A stretch of 34,156 bases of DNA from a bacterium (lineage in GTDB: Bacteria; AUK180), in contig JAUXGM010000004.1 of the NCBI GenBank assembly GCA_030622125.1, positions 1 to 34,156 on the forward strand, read 5' to 3'. The stretch's first letter is position 1. Each line of letters begins with the position of its first letter. Below are positions 1-13,131 of this stretch, in pieces. The notes below the pieces were generated by a model. The model made no database searches. It had not been told where the DNA came from and saw only the letters and a list, made by a program, of their open reading frames with translations. Position numbers and translations under genes: made by a program.

Positions 1-418
1 GATAAGAATATATAAAAAGAGATACAAGAAGATAAAATAATGAATAAACCTCCATATTAAACATAAAATAAAGAAAATAATTGCCGAAGAAGATTGAAAG
101 CACCCCAATATACCTCATAAATCTATTTTTGGTATAAAATCCGAATATCTTATAGATCACTATCAGAGCAAAAAAGGGAAACAGAGCATTTATAAAGTTC
201 AATTTCCACAGTAGATTCGGAATAGGCAGCACTGTTCCAAGTGCCTTTAGAAGTATGTAGTAAAATGGATATGAGGGTGGATGAATAATAGAATCATCAA
301 TATATGATATCATAAATTCAGCGGAATCTAAAAATCCCGGACTGCTGTGAACATTTAAAATAATGAAAACTAATAGTATCCCAAAGAAAATAAGAGAATC
401 AAATTTTATCTTTTTCAC
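1..418 (-). CDS. DUF2723-like / glycosyltransferase-like polytopic membrane protein, N-terminal part, truncated by the window edge (GTG start)
   Basis: Open minus-strand frame from GTG at 418 to the window edge: VKKIKFDSLIFFGILLVFIILNVHSSPGFLDSAEFMISYIDDSIIHPPSYPFYYILLKALG...NMEVYSLFYLL. The D-S-A/G-E, HPPxYPxY and EVYSL motifs resemble DUF2723. Absent from the ORF track (non-ATG start, edge). Confidence 0.75.
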   Translation of the reverse strand, partial: MKKIKFDSLIFFGILLVFIILNVHSSPGFLDSAEFMISYIDDSIIHPPSYPFYYILLKALGTVLPIPNLLWKLNFINALFPFFALIVIYKIFGFYTKNRFMRYIGVLSIFFGNYFLYFMFNMEVYSLFYLLVSLFIYSY

Positions 419-542
419 TTTTCAGAATATCATTTTTTCACTTTTTTTTCAACTTTTTTTTATCAACTTATTTCCATATTTTCTTCTTTACTAACCTCCA
501 ACTTTTGTTTTTCCTTATTCCCTTATTTCTTTCTTTCCTAAT

Positions 543-571
543 TTGCGAAAAAATTATTTTTTTGTTATAAT
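543..571 (+). promoter_or_regulatory. sigma70-like promoter of the rhomboid gene: TTGCGA-17-TATAAT
   Basis: TTGCGA 543-548, TATAAT 566-571, 17-bp spacer; GGTGG SD before ATG 589. Confidence 0.55.
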
Positions 572-588
572 ACAAAAAAAGGTGGAAT

Positions 589-2406
589 ATGTTTTTAATT
601 CCTATTGGAACGGATACAAAATTTAGAAAATTTCCTATTATCACTTTGTGTTTAATAATCGTTATGACGCTTATTTTTGCCGTAACTTATAATAAATCCA
701 AAAAGATTGAAAATGAAATGTTCATTATTAGAAAGCAAATTAGAAAAATGATATATATGGATCTCTTCAAAAAAGATCCAACTTTTATTGCTTTGTCGTA
801 CAATGAACAACAAGAGATACTCAAAGACAAACTTATTTCGGCACTTGACGGTAAATATCAATTCGAAGACGATCAAAAGCAAAAAAAATACCAAGAACTT
901 TATGTGGATTATATAGAATTTAAAAAAGAGGATTTTGTTGGTAAATATGCTTTTGATCCAAAACACCCATCAATTATAACTGCAATTACAAGTGCCTTTT
1001 TACATGGCGGCATATTGCATTTATTCGGCAATATGTGGTTTTTATTCCTTTTTGGAGCATTTGTAGAAGATTTTTTTGGAAAGGCGTATTATTCCATTTT
1101 CTTTTTGTTGGCAGCAATCGGAGCTGCATACATACATGGGATGAGCAGTGTTCCTGTAATCGGGGCATCCGGAGCTATTGCCGGTTTAATGTCCGGTTTC
1201 CTGGTTTTTTTCTTTACCATTAGAATAAAATTCTTTTTTTTCATCCTTATTTTTTTTAGACCCTATGTGAAAACATTTTTTTTAAAAGCCTATTTCGCAC
1301 TTCCGATGTGGTTCGGAATGGAATTGATCCAACATCTCATGCGCAGCAATGATAATATTGCACATTCCGGTCATATCGGTGGTTTTTTAACAGGACTTAT
1401 TCTTACACTTATAATTAGATTTACTCCGTTAAATGAGGTTTTTAAAGATAAATATTTTAAAAGTGCCGCTGTGGAAAACCCCAAAAGTTACATAGATGAT
1501 ATTGAAGATATGATCCTGCAAAATGATCTAAAGGGAGCACTTGACATTGCAAGAAAGGCATTACTCTTCAAGCCTGATCACATTCCTTTTTTGGAAGAAA
1601 AACTTAAGATATATGGCATTATGAAAGATAAAGAATCACTTATATCTGTATATAAAAAGTACTTTAAAATATTAAAAGAAAAAGACACCGATTTTTCAAC
1701 TCAGTTCATCAGTGCATTTAACGAATGTGAATATGATATCATTGACACAAATGACTTTCCATCGGTGCTTTCAAATTTTGTTAATTACGGGCAATATGAA
1801 GCAGCGGAACAATTTAGCAGTGACTTTCTTTCAAGAATAAAGAATAAGAAATTACCTGTATATTCACTAACTTTAATTCCTTGCATTCTTGCAAAAATAA
1901 AATTAGAGAAGTATGATGAGGCATTAATTAAAATAAATGAGGGATTGATATTAAATAGGAATGTTCAAAGTGAATTGACTAAATTCAGAGAACTGCGAAA
2001 TGAGGTCTTGAAAAAGAAATTTCCGCAATTATCCATAAATATAATTGATAAACTAAGTCGATTGGAAAAATATAGATTGCACAAAAATAAAAGGGATTTT
2101 TTAATTTTGTTTCAAGAACTTGAAAAAGTCAAGGACATTACTTATACATTTGAACAGTATCTATATTATACTGAGCTTTTAGATCAGAAAAAAGATTACA
2201 AGAAAATCGTTGCTTATTATCAAAAAATGGTTAGTATATATGAAGAACATCCATTGAAATATATTATTTACTATAGATTGGCAAAACTTGTGTATAATAT
2301 TACAAGTGATAAAACGAAAGCACTAAAATATTATCAAAAGGCAACTCAAATATGTCGTAATAACAATCATTTGGAAACAATCCGCAACGAGATGCTTAAT
2401 CTGTAA
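589..2406 (+). CDS. Rhomboid-family intramembrane serine protease with long TPR-like C-terminal region
   Basis: HGGILHLFGNMWFLFLFG, GASGAIAGLMSG (catalytic Ser) and HSGHIGGFLTG (catalytic His) motifs; the C-terminal ~300 aa is helical repeat/TPR-like. Confidence 0.88.
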   Translation: MFLIPIGTDTKFRKFPIITLCLIIVMTLIFAVTYNKSKKIENEMFIIRKQIRKMIYMDLFKKDPTFIALSYNEQQEILKDKLISALDGKYQFEDDQKQKKYQELYVDYIEFKKEDFVGKYAFDPKHPSIITAITSAFLHGGILHLFGNMWFLFLFGAFVEDFFGKAYYSIFFLLAAIGAAYIHGMSSVPVIGASGAIAGLMSGFLVFFFTIRIKFFFFILIFFRPYVKTFFLKAYFALPMWFGMELIQHLMRSNDNIAHSGHIGGFLTGLILTLIIRFTPLNEVFKDKYFKSAAVENPKSYIDDIEDMILQNDLKGALDIARKALLFKPDHIPFLEEKLKIYGIMKDKESLISVYKKYFKILKEKDTDFSTQFISAFNECEYDIIDTNDFPSVLSNFVNYGQYEAAEQFSSDFLSRIKNKKLPVYSLTLIPCILAKIKLEKYDEALIKINEGLILNRNVQSELTKFRELRNEVLKKKFPQLSINIIDKLSRLEKYRLHKNKRDFLILFQELEKVKDITYTFEQYLYYTELLDQKKDYKKIVAYYQKMVSIYEEHPLKYIIYYRLAKLVYNITSDKTKALKYYQKATQICRNNNHLETIRNEMLNL

Positions 2407-2415
2407 AAGAAAATA

Positions 2416-3270
2416 TTACATATTGTATATTGCTTCTTGTAAAGTTATGAAATCTTCTTTAAGAACACCACCATCACCGATCTTAATGTTCGGTTTACTT
2501 TTTTCGCCATGAAAATCCGATCCGCCAAAAATAAGAAGTCCATTATTTTCGCATATTTTTTTAAGTTCATTTCTTTCCGTATCACTATGATCGGAATAGT
2601 TTACCTCAATGCCGTCAATACCACAATCTATGGTTTCCAGTATCAATTTCTTAATGGTAGATCTATCTGCATTCATTAAAAATGGATGAGCAAGCCCGAT
2701 AATGATTTTAAATTCTTCTTTTGCTTGCCTTATAAGGTCTTTGAAATTGATCCTGTTTTTTGGTACATAAAGGGGTTTCCCTTTTTTAAGGAAATGAGCA
2801 AATGCCTCGGGAACTGAATTGACAATCCCGAGTTCATACATATATCTTGCAATATGGGGTCTGCCTATTGAGGTATTTTTAGCATATTTGGAAATTAGAG
2901 TATCAAAATCCATCTTTTTATTAAATAATTTGTTCGCTTTTTCTATGGTTTTTTGAGCTGCAATATTGCGGGCTTCACATTGACCAACTAAAAAATTTCC
3001 CAGCTTCTCATTTTGCCAGCTTTTCATATATCCGACAAAGTGCATATTGGAAATATCTGTTGCAAATTCAACTCCCTTCACAATTGGGAGCTCATTTTCA
3101 TCTATTATTTTTTCATCTTCAATTGAACCCAGGACATCATGATCGGTAATGGCAATCCCATTTAACCCGTTTTTTTTTGCTTTTGCAATCATTTCTTTAA
3201 TAGTGTATTCGCCATCTGAATTTGTTGTATGCAGATGCAGATCGTAAGGATATTTCATTATTTGCTCCAT
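2416..3270 (-). CDS. PHP-domain metal-dependent phosphoesterase (TrpH/RNase AM-like)
   Basis: YDLHLHTTNSDGEYTIKEMI, AITDHDVLGS, GLAHPFLM and GGSDFHGEKSKP metal-binding motifs. The start may be the ATG at 3258, with GGAG just upstream. Confidence 0.88.
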   Translation of the reverse strand: MEQIMKYPYDLHLHTTNSDGEYTIKEMIAKAKKNGLNGIAITDHDVLGSIEDEKIIDENELPIVKGVEFATDISNMHFVGYMKSWQNEKLGNFLVGQCEARNIAAQKTIEKANKLFNKKMDFDTLISKYAKNTSIGRPHIARYMYELGIVNSVPEAFAHFLKKGKPLYVPKNRINFKDLIRQAKEEFKIIIGLAHPFLMNADRSTIKKLILETIDCGIDGIEVNYSDHSDTERNELKKICENNGLLIFGGSDFHGEKSKPNIKIGDGGVLKEDFITLQEAIYNM

Positions 3271-3281
3271 AAAAAGATTAC

Positions 3282-3309
3282 ATTATAGTAAAATTTCAAA
3301 TAAAGTCAA
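3282..3309 (-). promoter_or_regulatory. promoter of the PHP gene: TTGACT-16-TATAAT (minus strand)
   Basis: Forward AGTCAA 3304-3309 and ATTATA 3282-3287, 16-bp spacer. Confidence 0.5.
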
Positions 3310-3313
3310 ACTA

Positions 3314-3342
3314 TTGCAATAAAATTATAAATGAGGTATAAT
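3314..3342 (+). promoter_or_regulatory. promoter of apgM: TTGCAA-17-TATAAT
   Basis: TTGCAA 3314-3319, TATAAT 3337-3342; AGGAG SD before ATG 3364. Confidence 0.6.
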
Positions 3343-3363
3343 AAAAAAAAATAGGAGTTAACA

Positions 3364-4569
3364 ATGGCTGATATATCCATCGTAGAAAAACTTGTAAATA
3401 AAACCGATTCAAAGATCGTTCAAATAATTCTTGACGGTGTCGGGGATCTCTTCACTGCAAATAAAAAATCGCCTCTTGAATTTGCTTTAACACCAAATTT
3501 AGATGAGTTGGCAATCCATTCATCATTAGGTTTGGCTGATCCGATTTTTCCCGGTATTACGCCGGGAAGCGGACCCGGGCATTTGGCACTCTTTGGTTAT
3601 GACCCGATAAAAAATGATATTGGGCGTGGTGTATTGGAGGCACTTGGAATAGGTCTTACATTAAGAAAAAATGGACTCTATGCCCGTGGAAATTTTTGCA
3701 TATTAGATAAAGATGGAATTGTTGTTGATCGAAGAGCCGGAAGGATACCAACAGAGGAAAATGCAAAGATATGTGAAAAAATAAACAAAGAATTGGAAAC
3801 ATACAAGGATATAAAAGTTAAGATATATCCGGTTAAAGAACACCGTTTTGTCGCGGAATTTCTTGGGGAAGAACTTTTTGCAGATATTGATGACGCAGAT
3901 ACGGAAAAAGTTGGGATCCCCTACAAATATGCCATCGCACAGAACGAAAAAAGCCTAAAAACCACTGAGATGATAAATAAATTTATAGATTTTGTTCTTG
4001 ATATAGTAAAATCTGATAAGGTAAATGGAATTTTGCTTCGCGGTTGTTCGGTAGATCCGGGATTAATTACATTTGACAAAAAATTTAAACTTACTCCAGC
4101 TGCGATTGCTCAGTATCCAATGTATAAGGGATTGGCAAGTTTAGTTGGCATGCATCTTTTGCCTGTTGGGGATAAGATGGAGGATTTAGTTGAAACATTG
4201 AAACAATATTGGAATGAAGAATATGATTATTTCTTTTTTCATGTTAAAAAAACAGATTCCTATGGAGAAGATGGAAATTTTGACGGTAAGGTGCATATCA
4301 TTGAGGAATTCGATAAGATATTACCGCAAATATTGGCATTAAGGCCGGATGCTCTTCTTATAACCGGAGATCACTCTACTCCCTGTCCTATGAAAAGTCA
4401 TTCATGGCATCCTGTACCGTTACTTATTCATTCCTCTTTTGCAAGAGAAGATAATATGGTATTTAACGAAAAGAGCTGTTGCACCGGATCATTATCTCGT
4501 ATCCCTGCAATTTATGAAATTCCTCTTCTCTTAGCACATTCCGGAAAGCTATCAAAGTATGGAGCATAG
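3364..4569 (+). CDS. apgM: 2,3-bisphosphoglycerate-independent phosphoglycerate mutase, archaeal (ApgM) type
   Basis: IVQIILDGVGD, PGSGPGHLALFGYDP, FFFHVKKTDSYGEDG and LITGDHSTPCPMKSHSWHPVPLLI, alkaline-phosphatase-superfamily motifs characteristic of ApgM. Confidence 0.9.
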   Translation: MADISIVEKLVNKTDSKIVQIILDGVGDLFTANKKSPLEFALTPNLDELAIHSSLGLADPIFPGITPGSGPGHLALFGYDPIKNDIGRGVLEALGIGLTLRKNGLYARGNFCILDKDGIVVDRRAGRIPTEENAKICEKINKELETYKDIKVKIYPVKEHRFVAEFLGEELFADIDDADTEKVGIPYKYAIAQNEKSLKTTEMINKFIDFVLDIVKSDKVNGILLRGCSVDPGLITFDKKFKLTPAAIAQYPMYKGLASLVGMHLLPVGDKMEDLVETLKQYWNEEYDYFFFHVKKTDSYGEDGNFDGKVHIIEEFDKILPQILALRPDALLITGDHSTPCPMKSHSWHPVPLLIHSSFAREDNMVFNEKSCCTGSLSRIPAIYEIPLLLAHSGKLSKYGA

Positions 4570-4620
4570 GACAATTAAGAATAAATTTGAACTTTTTTTT
4601 AAAAAAAATATAAAAAACTA

Positions 4621-4649
4621 TTGACAAACTACTTTTTTTTTGATACAAT
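4621..4649 (+). promoter_or_regulatory. rrn promoter: TTGACA-17-TACAAT
   Basis: TTGACA 4621-4626, TACAAT 4644-4649, exact 17-bp spacer, upstream of the 16S gene. Confidence 0.75.
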
Positions 4650-4670
4650 AAAGTTTCTTAAAAGTAAAAA

Positions 4671-4684
4671 GCTCTTTAACAAAA
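4671..4684 (+). promoter_or_regulatory. boxA-like antitermination element GCTCTTTAACAAAA
   Basis: Matches the rrn boxA (GCTCTTTAACAA) between promoter and 16S. Confidence 0.7.
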
Positions 4685-4730
4685 TGCGAAAGGTAAGGAA
4701 TGTAACTTCGAAATTAATTATTTCCTTTAA

Positions 4731-6292
<1,562 letters not shown>

Positions 6293-6344
6293 AGGTATAA
6301 TTTCATTCTGACCCTTTCGCATTACATATAATTTAAATAACCAC

Positions 6345-6418
6345 GGGCCTCTAGCTCAGTTGGTTAGAGCGCGCGCCTGATAAGCGCGAGGTCAGTGGTT
6401 CAAATCCACTGAGGCCCA
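6345..6418 (+). tRNA. tRNA-Ile(GAT), CCA not encoded
   Basis: Cloverleaf GGGCCTC...GAGGCCC, anticodon GAT at 6379-6381, GGTTCAAATCC T-arm. Confidence 0.97.
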
Positions 6419-6423
6419 TTTAA

Positions 6424-6496
6424 GGGGAATTAGCTCAGCTGGGAGAGCGATGGCTTTGCAAGCCATAGGCCACCGGTTCAAGTCCGGTATTCTCCA
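6424..6496 (+). tRNA. tRNA-Ala(TGC), CCA not encoded
   Basis: Cloverleaf GGGGAAT...ATTCTCC, anticodon loop TTTGCAA (TGC at 6457-6459), GGTTCAAGTCC T-arm. Confidence 0.97.
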
Positions 6497-6560
6497 CTGT
6501 AAATAATACAGAGAAATATCTCAATTATATAGAATTGTTCTTTTACAACATATTAAAATA

Positions 6561-9560
<3,000 letters not shown>

Positions 9561-9583
9561 ATTTTTTATAAATAATAATTTTA

Positions 9584-9702
9584 TCCCGGTGATATTGCAA
9601 GGGGGTAACACCTGTTCCCATTCCGAACACAGTAGTTAAGCCCTTTAGCGCCGATGGTACTGCCCGTATTCATCTGGGTGGGAGAGTAGGTCATCACCGG
9701 GA
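9584..9702 (+). rRNA. rrf: 5S ribosomal RNA
   Basis: Terminal helix ATCCCGGTGAT...ATCACCGGGAT, CCATTCCGAACACAGTAGTTAAGCCC; followed by T6. Ends are approximate. Confidence 0.93.
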
Positions 9703-10758
9703 TTTTTTATTGAATAATTTTAAAGCTACATTTCTTTTAAAGACACTAAATGTAAGATTGCTTTCGTAAAAATCACGAATATTTTCACTATAAGTTATAT
9801 AATTCTTCCAGACGGTTTTTATACCGTTTGCTATCTCTTCCGGATTTTTTTTCCCAATCAATGCTCCGAAATCCACTCTGGAGTAAACTTCCGGTATAAT
9901 ACCGACATCGGTGGCAACAACCGGAAGATAATAAGAAAAATATTCATATAATGCTCGGGAAAAGACCTCCGAACCGATTGATGAAACAATACCGAGATTT
10001 GCCCAATTTAAAAATGGTTCAATACTTTCAACATAACCAAGAAATGACACATTCGGTAATATTCCAAGTTTTTCGGACATTTCTTCAAGAGTTTCAACGG
10101 GAATCTGACAGATATTTCCTATAAATTTAGTTTCAAACGGTATCTTTTCCTTTTTCAAAAGAGAAAGTGCTTCCAAAAGATATTTATGCCCCTTAACTTT
10201 TGATGTTCTTGCAATGTTAAGAATTTTCAATTTGGCTATTTTTTTTTGTTTGATAGTTTTGGTTTTTCTTGGAAATGTTCCCTCTAATACAGCAAGATTT
10301 TTTTTAATATTAGTTATTTCTTTGAATTTGTTTAATTCAATTTGTGATGGGAAAATAATCAGGTCGGTTTTTTTATTGAGTCTTAATGCAGCTTTATTTT
10401 TTCTTGGTTCTCGTGCATCTATCCGCACCCTGAATAATTTTTGGTCACTGTTTTTTTTAAAATTAAAAAGCTGCTGATCTCTTCCCCAATATGTTATAAT
10501 AATATCATAATTCTTTATATCAAAATTCCTCAAATAAAGGGGGATATAATGAATATCTTTGTCGGGTAAGATCGGATCAAAGGGGATATTTTCAAGTGAT
10601 AATCTTTCGTTTATCGGATTTTCTTTTCCGCTTATGACAAACTGTTCAAAACCAAGTTCCTTTAATGCCACGATCAAGTTAAAAGCATAGTTTGATGTAG
10701 CATTCCACCATCTGATATTGTGTATGTGAAGTATTCTTATTTGAGAATTCTCTTCCAT
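9694..10758 (-). CDS. Glycosyltransferase family 1/4-like
   Basis: RILHIHNIRWWNATSNYAFNLIVAL, NIARTSKVKGHKYLLEAL, VSFLGYVE, SSIGSEVFSRALYEYFSYYLPVVATDVGIIPEV. Confidence 0.85.
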   Translation of the reverse strand: MEENSQIRILHIHNIRWWNATSNYAFNLIVALKELGFEQFVISGKENPINERLSLENIPFDPILPDKDIHYIPLYLRNFDIKNYDIIITYWGRDQQLFNFKKNSDQKLFRVRIDAREPRKNKAALRLNKKTDLIIFPSQIELNKFKEITNIKKNLAVLEGTFPRKTKTIKQKKIAKLKILNIARTSKVKGHKYLLEALSLLKKEKIPFETKFIGNICQIPVETLEEMSEKLGILPNVSFLGYVESIEPFLNWANLGIVSSIGSEVFSRALYEYFSYYLPVVATDVGIIPEVYSRVDFGALIGKKNPEEIANGIKTVWKNYITYSENIRDFYESNLTFSVFKRNVALKLFNKKSR

Positions 10759-12050
10759 AATTTTTTTGCAATTTCCTGTGATCTTTTAATAATATTCTCT
10801 TGATTTATATCAAATGTAAAATTAAAATCTTTCATTAGAAAATGTCCGTTTGAAATAGTGTCCGATACCCTGCTGTTTATCATTCCAAAAAGAAAATGAC
10901 CTATTGTATTTCCATTATTTATTGGAGTTGGAAGTTCATAATCAAAAAAAGCAAGATCAGCATCCGCACCCTCCTCAATAACACCGATCCTTCTCTCAAA
11001 TATATTGGAAGCGATCTTTCCATTGTTTCGCAATGTATTAAAGACTTCAACCCATCCGACAGAAGGCAATTTGTTCTTAATATGAGTCAAGTAATAAGCG
11101 AGTTGATACTCTTTCAAAGGAATATTATGCATTCCATCTGTTCCGATACCGACGGTAAGACCTGTCTCAATTGCTTCCAAAAGGTCAAATATTCCTACTG
11201 CATTATTAAGATTCGAAGAAGGATTATGGATAAGATATGAGTTTTTATCCCTTATCAATTCCCATTCAGATCTTTCAGTTGCGACACCATGGATCAATAG
11301 TGAATTTTTTCTCAAAAGATCGAATTTATTAAGTCTCTCCGTAACATTCTTATAATTGAGAGACCTTACAAAATCCTGATCGATAGATGATTCCGCTAAA
11401 TGACAATGTATCGGAAGATCATTCGGAGTATTCTCCGATATATACCTTAGATCATCATCGGAAAGGGTCATATTTGCATGAAGCCCGAGCATTCCTCTTA
11501 TATTTTCATCTTTCTTTGTCTTTTTGAAAAAAGCAAGATTTTCCCTCACTTCTCTTTGAAAGATATCATTTCCATTTCTATTTGTTACCTCATAGGATAA
11601 TGTTCCTTTTAAATAAAAGTCATCCATTATTTTTTTTATTGCATCCAAACTTCCGCCGATAAATTTTGTTGAGACATGATGATCAAAAATGGTTGTTGTT
11701 CCCCATTTAATTCCTTCAAGGATCGGAAATATTACCGAATAATAAAGCTCTTCTTCCGAAAGTTCAAGGTCAAGCCTCCACCAGAATTTTTCTAATACCT
11801 CTTTAAAATTCATTGCGGGATTACCCGGTATTGAAAGTCCCCTTCCCAATGTTGAGTAAAAATGCATATGAGCGTTTATTATACCGGGCGTTACGATCTT
11901 TCCCGACATATCGTAAGCCTTTAATGATCCATTTTTTATTCCGCCAATTTTTTTTATCTTTCCATTTTCAATAAGAATATCGGTATTATCAAGAAATGAA
12001 TTCTCATCAGAGAAAGTTAAGCCTGTTACATTCTTTAACACATATTTCAT
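10737..12050 (-). CDS. ssnA: Amidohydrolase, SsnA-like
   Basis: GKIVTPGIINAHMHFYSTLGRG, NFKEVLEKFWWRLDLELSEEELYYSV, TTTIFDHHVS..IGGSLDAI, GIGTDGMHNIPLKEYQL; collinear with the E. coli SsnA pattern. Confidence 0.8.
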   Translation of the reverse strand: MKYVLKNVTGLTFSDENSFLDNTDILIENGKIKKIGGIKNGSLKAYDMSGKIVTPGIINAHMHFYSTLGRGLSIPGNPAMNFKEVLEKFWWRLDLELSEEELYYSVIFPILEGIKWGTTTIFDHHVSTKFIGGSLDAIKKIMDDFYLKGTLSYEVTNRNGNDIFQREVRENLAFFKKTKKDENIRGMLGLHANMTLSDDDLRYISENTPNDLPIHCHLAESSIDQDFVRSLNYKNVTERLNKFDLLRKNSLLIHGVATERSEWELIRDKNSYLIHNPSSNLNNAVGIFDLLEAIETGLTVGIGTDGMHNIPLKEYQLAYYLTHIKNKLPSVGWVEVFNTLRNNGKIASNIFERRIGVIEEGADADLAFFDYELPTPINNGNTIGHFLFGMINSRVSDTISNGHFLMKDFNFTFDINQENIIKRSQEIAKKLWKRILK

Positions 12051-12181
12051 AATCTATCCTCGTTTTTTTAATGTCGTCAATACAAATTTATAAGCATATT
12101 AAAAAACCAATTATTTTTCCTATTCAGTCTACATTTTTTCATAGTAAAAGTCAAATAAAAAATTCCGTCATTCTGAATTAT

Positions 12182-12210
12182 TTCACCGCAGAGACGCAAA
12201 GAACGCAAAG
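12182..12210 (+). repeat. dispersed repeat TTCACCGCAGAGACGCAAAGAACGCAAAG (inverted partner at 12639-12667)
   Basis: Most positions match the reverse complement of 12639-12667 (TTCACCACAGAGACGCAGAATTCGCAGAG). Confidence 0.75.
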
Positions 12211-12249
12211 AAAGAAGAATCCATCCCTGTCCGTCATTCAGAGGCTTTA

Positions 12250-12294
12250 GCCGATTATTCAAATTCCGGTTTATCGGAAAATATCTATCTTTTC
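12250..12294 (+). repeat. dispersed 45-bp repeat, copy 1
   Basis: 38/45 identity by eye to the reverse complement of 15602-15646. Confidence 0.8.
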
Positions 12295-12322
12295 TTTTCA
12301 TTCGTTACTACTTATTTTCTGT

Positions 12323-12358
12323 CATTGCGAAACCTCAATTTATTGAGGTTGTGGCAAT
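12323..12358. repeat. palindromic interspersed element ATTGCgaAACCTCAAtttaTTGAGGTTgtgGCAAT
   Basis: 8-bp perfect inner stem (12331-12338/12343-12350) plus 5-bp outer stem ATTGC/GCAAT. Confidence 0.75.
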
Positions 12359-12433
12359 CTCAAAATCAGGTCACCAGAGCACCAGAGCACAAGTCACCAG
12401 TCAAATACAATTCAAAACTGGTTTTGTCCTGTC

Positions 12434-12499
12434 ATTCCTGTCCCGTATTAAGCATGCACTCAACTTGATTGGGTGTACGGGATAAACTCCGGCAGGAAC
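12434..12499. repeat. nested palindromic element (ATTCCTG/CAGGAAC outer, TCCCGTA/TACGGGA inner)
   Basis: TCCCGTA 12441-12447 with TACGGGA 12476-12482; ATTCCTG 12434-12440 with CAGGAAC 12493-12499. Confidence 0.6.
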
Positions 12500-12638
12500 C
12501 CAGTATTTTTTTTCTTACAACTAAACTCATCACTTACTTTCGTGTGTTCTGCGGTATATCCAGCACCTTCTTGGTGCTGTGGTTATTATATTTCCTTGTT
12601 TTCTTTTGTTTCTTCTCGGGACTAAGCATCTATTATTC

Positions 12639-12667
12639 CTCTGCGAATTCTGCGTCTCTGTGGTGAA
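12639..12667 (-). repeat. dispersed repeat, inverted copy of 12182-12210
   Basis: Reverse complement TTCACCACAGAGACGCAGAATTCGCAGAG. Confidence 0.75.
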
Positions 12668-12949
12668 TCTCTCCTTTCTTCAACTCAAAACTTCTTTCAT
12701 TCCCCGTCCCCAATTTGTGATACCTGTATTGTAAAATTACAACAAATAATAGTCCTATGGTTGAAATATAGTCAAACAGTCAGAATTCTTCGGCACATAT
12801 GCGAATATGCGAATATACGTATATTGCCTTTAAAAAAACTGACAAAATCTCAAGGATAAATTTTAATGATGCGAATAAAAATGCTCCCCCAATTCATTTG
12901 AAATTAAATTAAAAAAGGGGGAAAAAGTGCTAGGTTGCCGGTTTAACGG

Positions 12950-12994
12950 TTTCAGATTTTATTGGTTGAGATTTGAGAAAAAATGGAAAAAGTG
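12950..12994 (+). repeat. direct repeat A flanking the HTH-MNT/HEPN cassette
   Basis: TTTCAGATTTTattggTTGAGATTTGAGAAAAAATGGAAAAAGTG; near-identical copy at 14194-14239. Confidence 0.9.
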
Positions 12995-13080
12995 GTGAAG
13001 TTTCAGAAACATATTGGATTTTGTTTGTAGAAGAAGATGACATTTATTTGACTTAAATAAATAAAAAATATATAATTGAG

Positions 13081-13117
13081 TATAAAAAGTATACAAATGT
13101 ATAAAAAAAGTATACAA
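13081..13117 (+). promoter_or_regulatory. twin operator-like repeats TATAAAAAGTATACAA / TATAAAAAAAGTATACAA
   Basis: Two GTATAC palindromes at 13089-13094 and 13110-13115, 21 bp apart, just upstream of ATG 13132. Confidence 0.55.
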
Positions 13118-13131
13118 CGGGAGATGGAGAA

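Noticed and set aside
12077-12666. ORFs 12077..12301 (-) and 12469..12666 (+)
   Set aside because: They overlap dispersed palindromic repeats; no domain motifs or SD.
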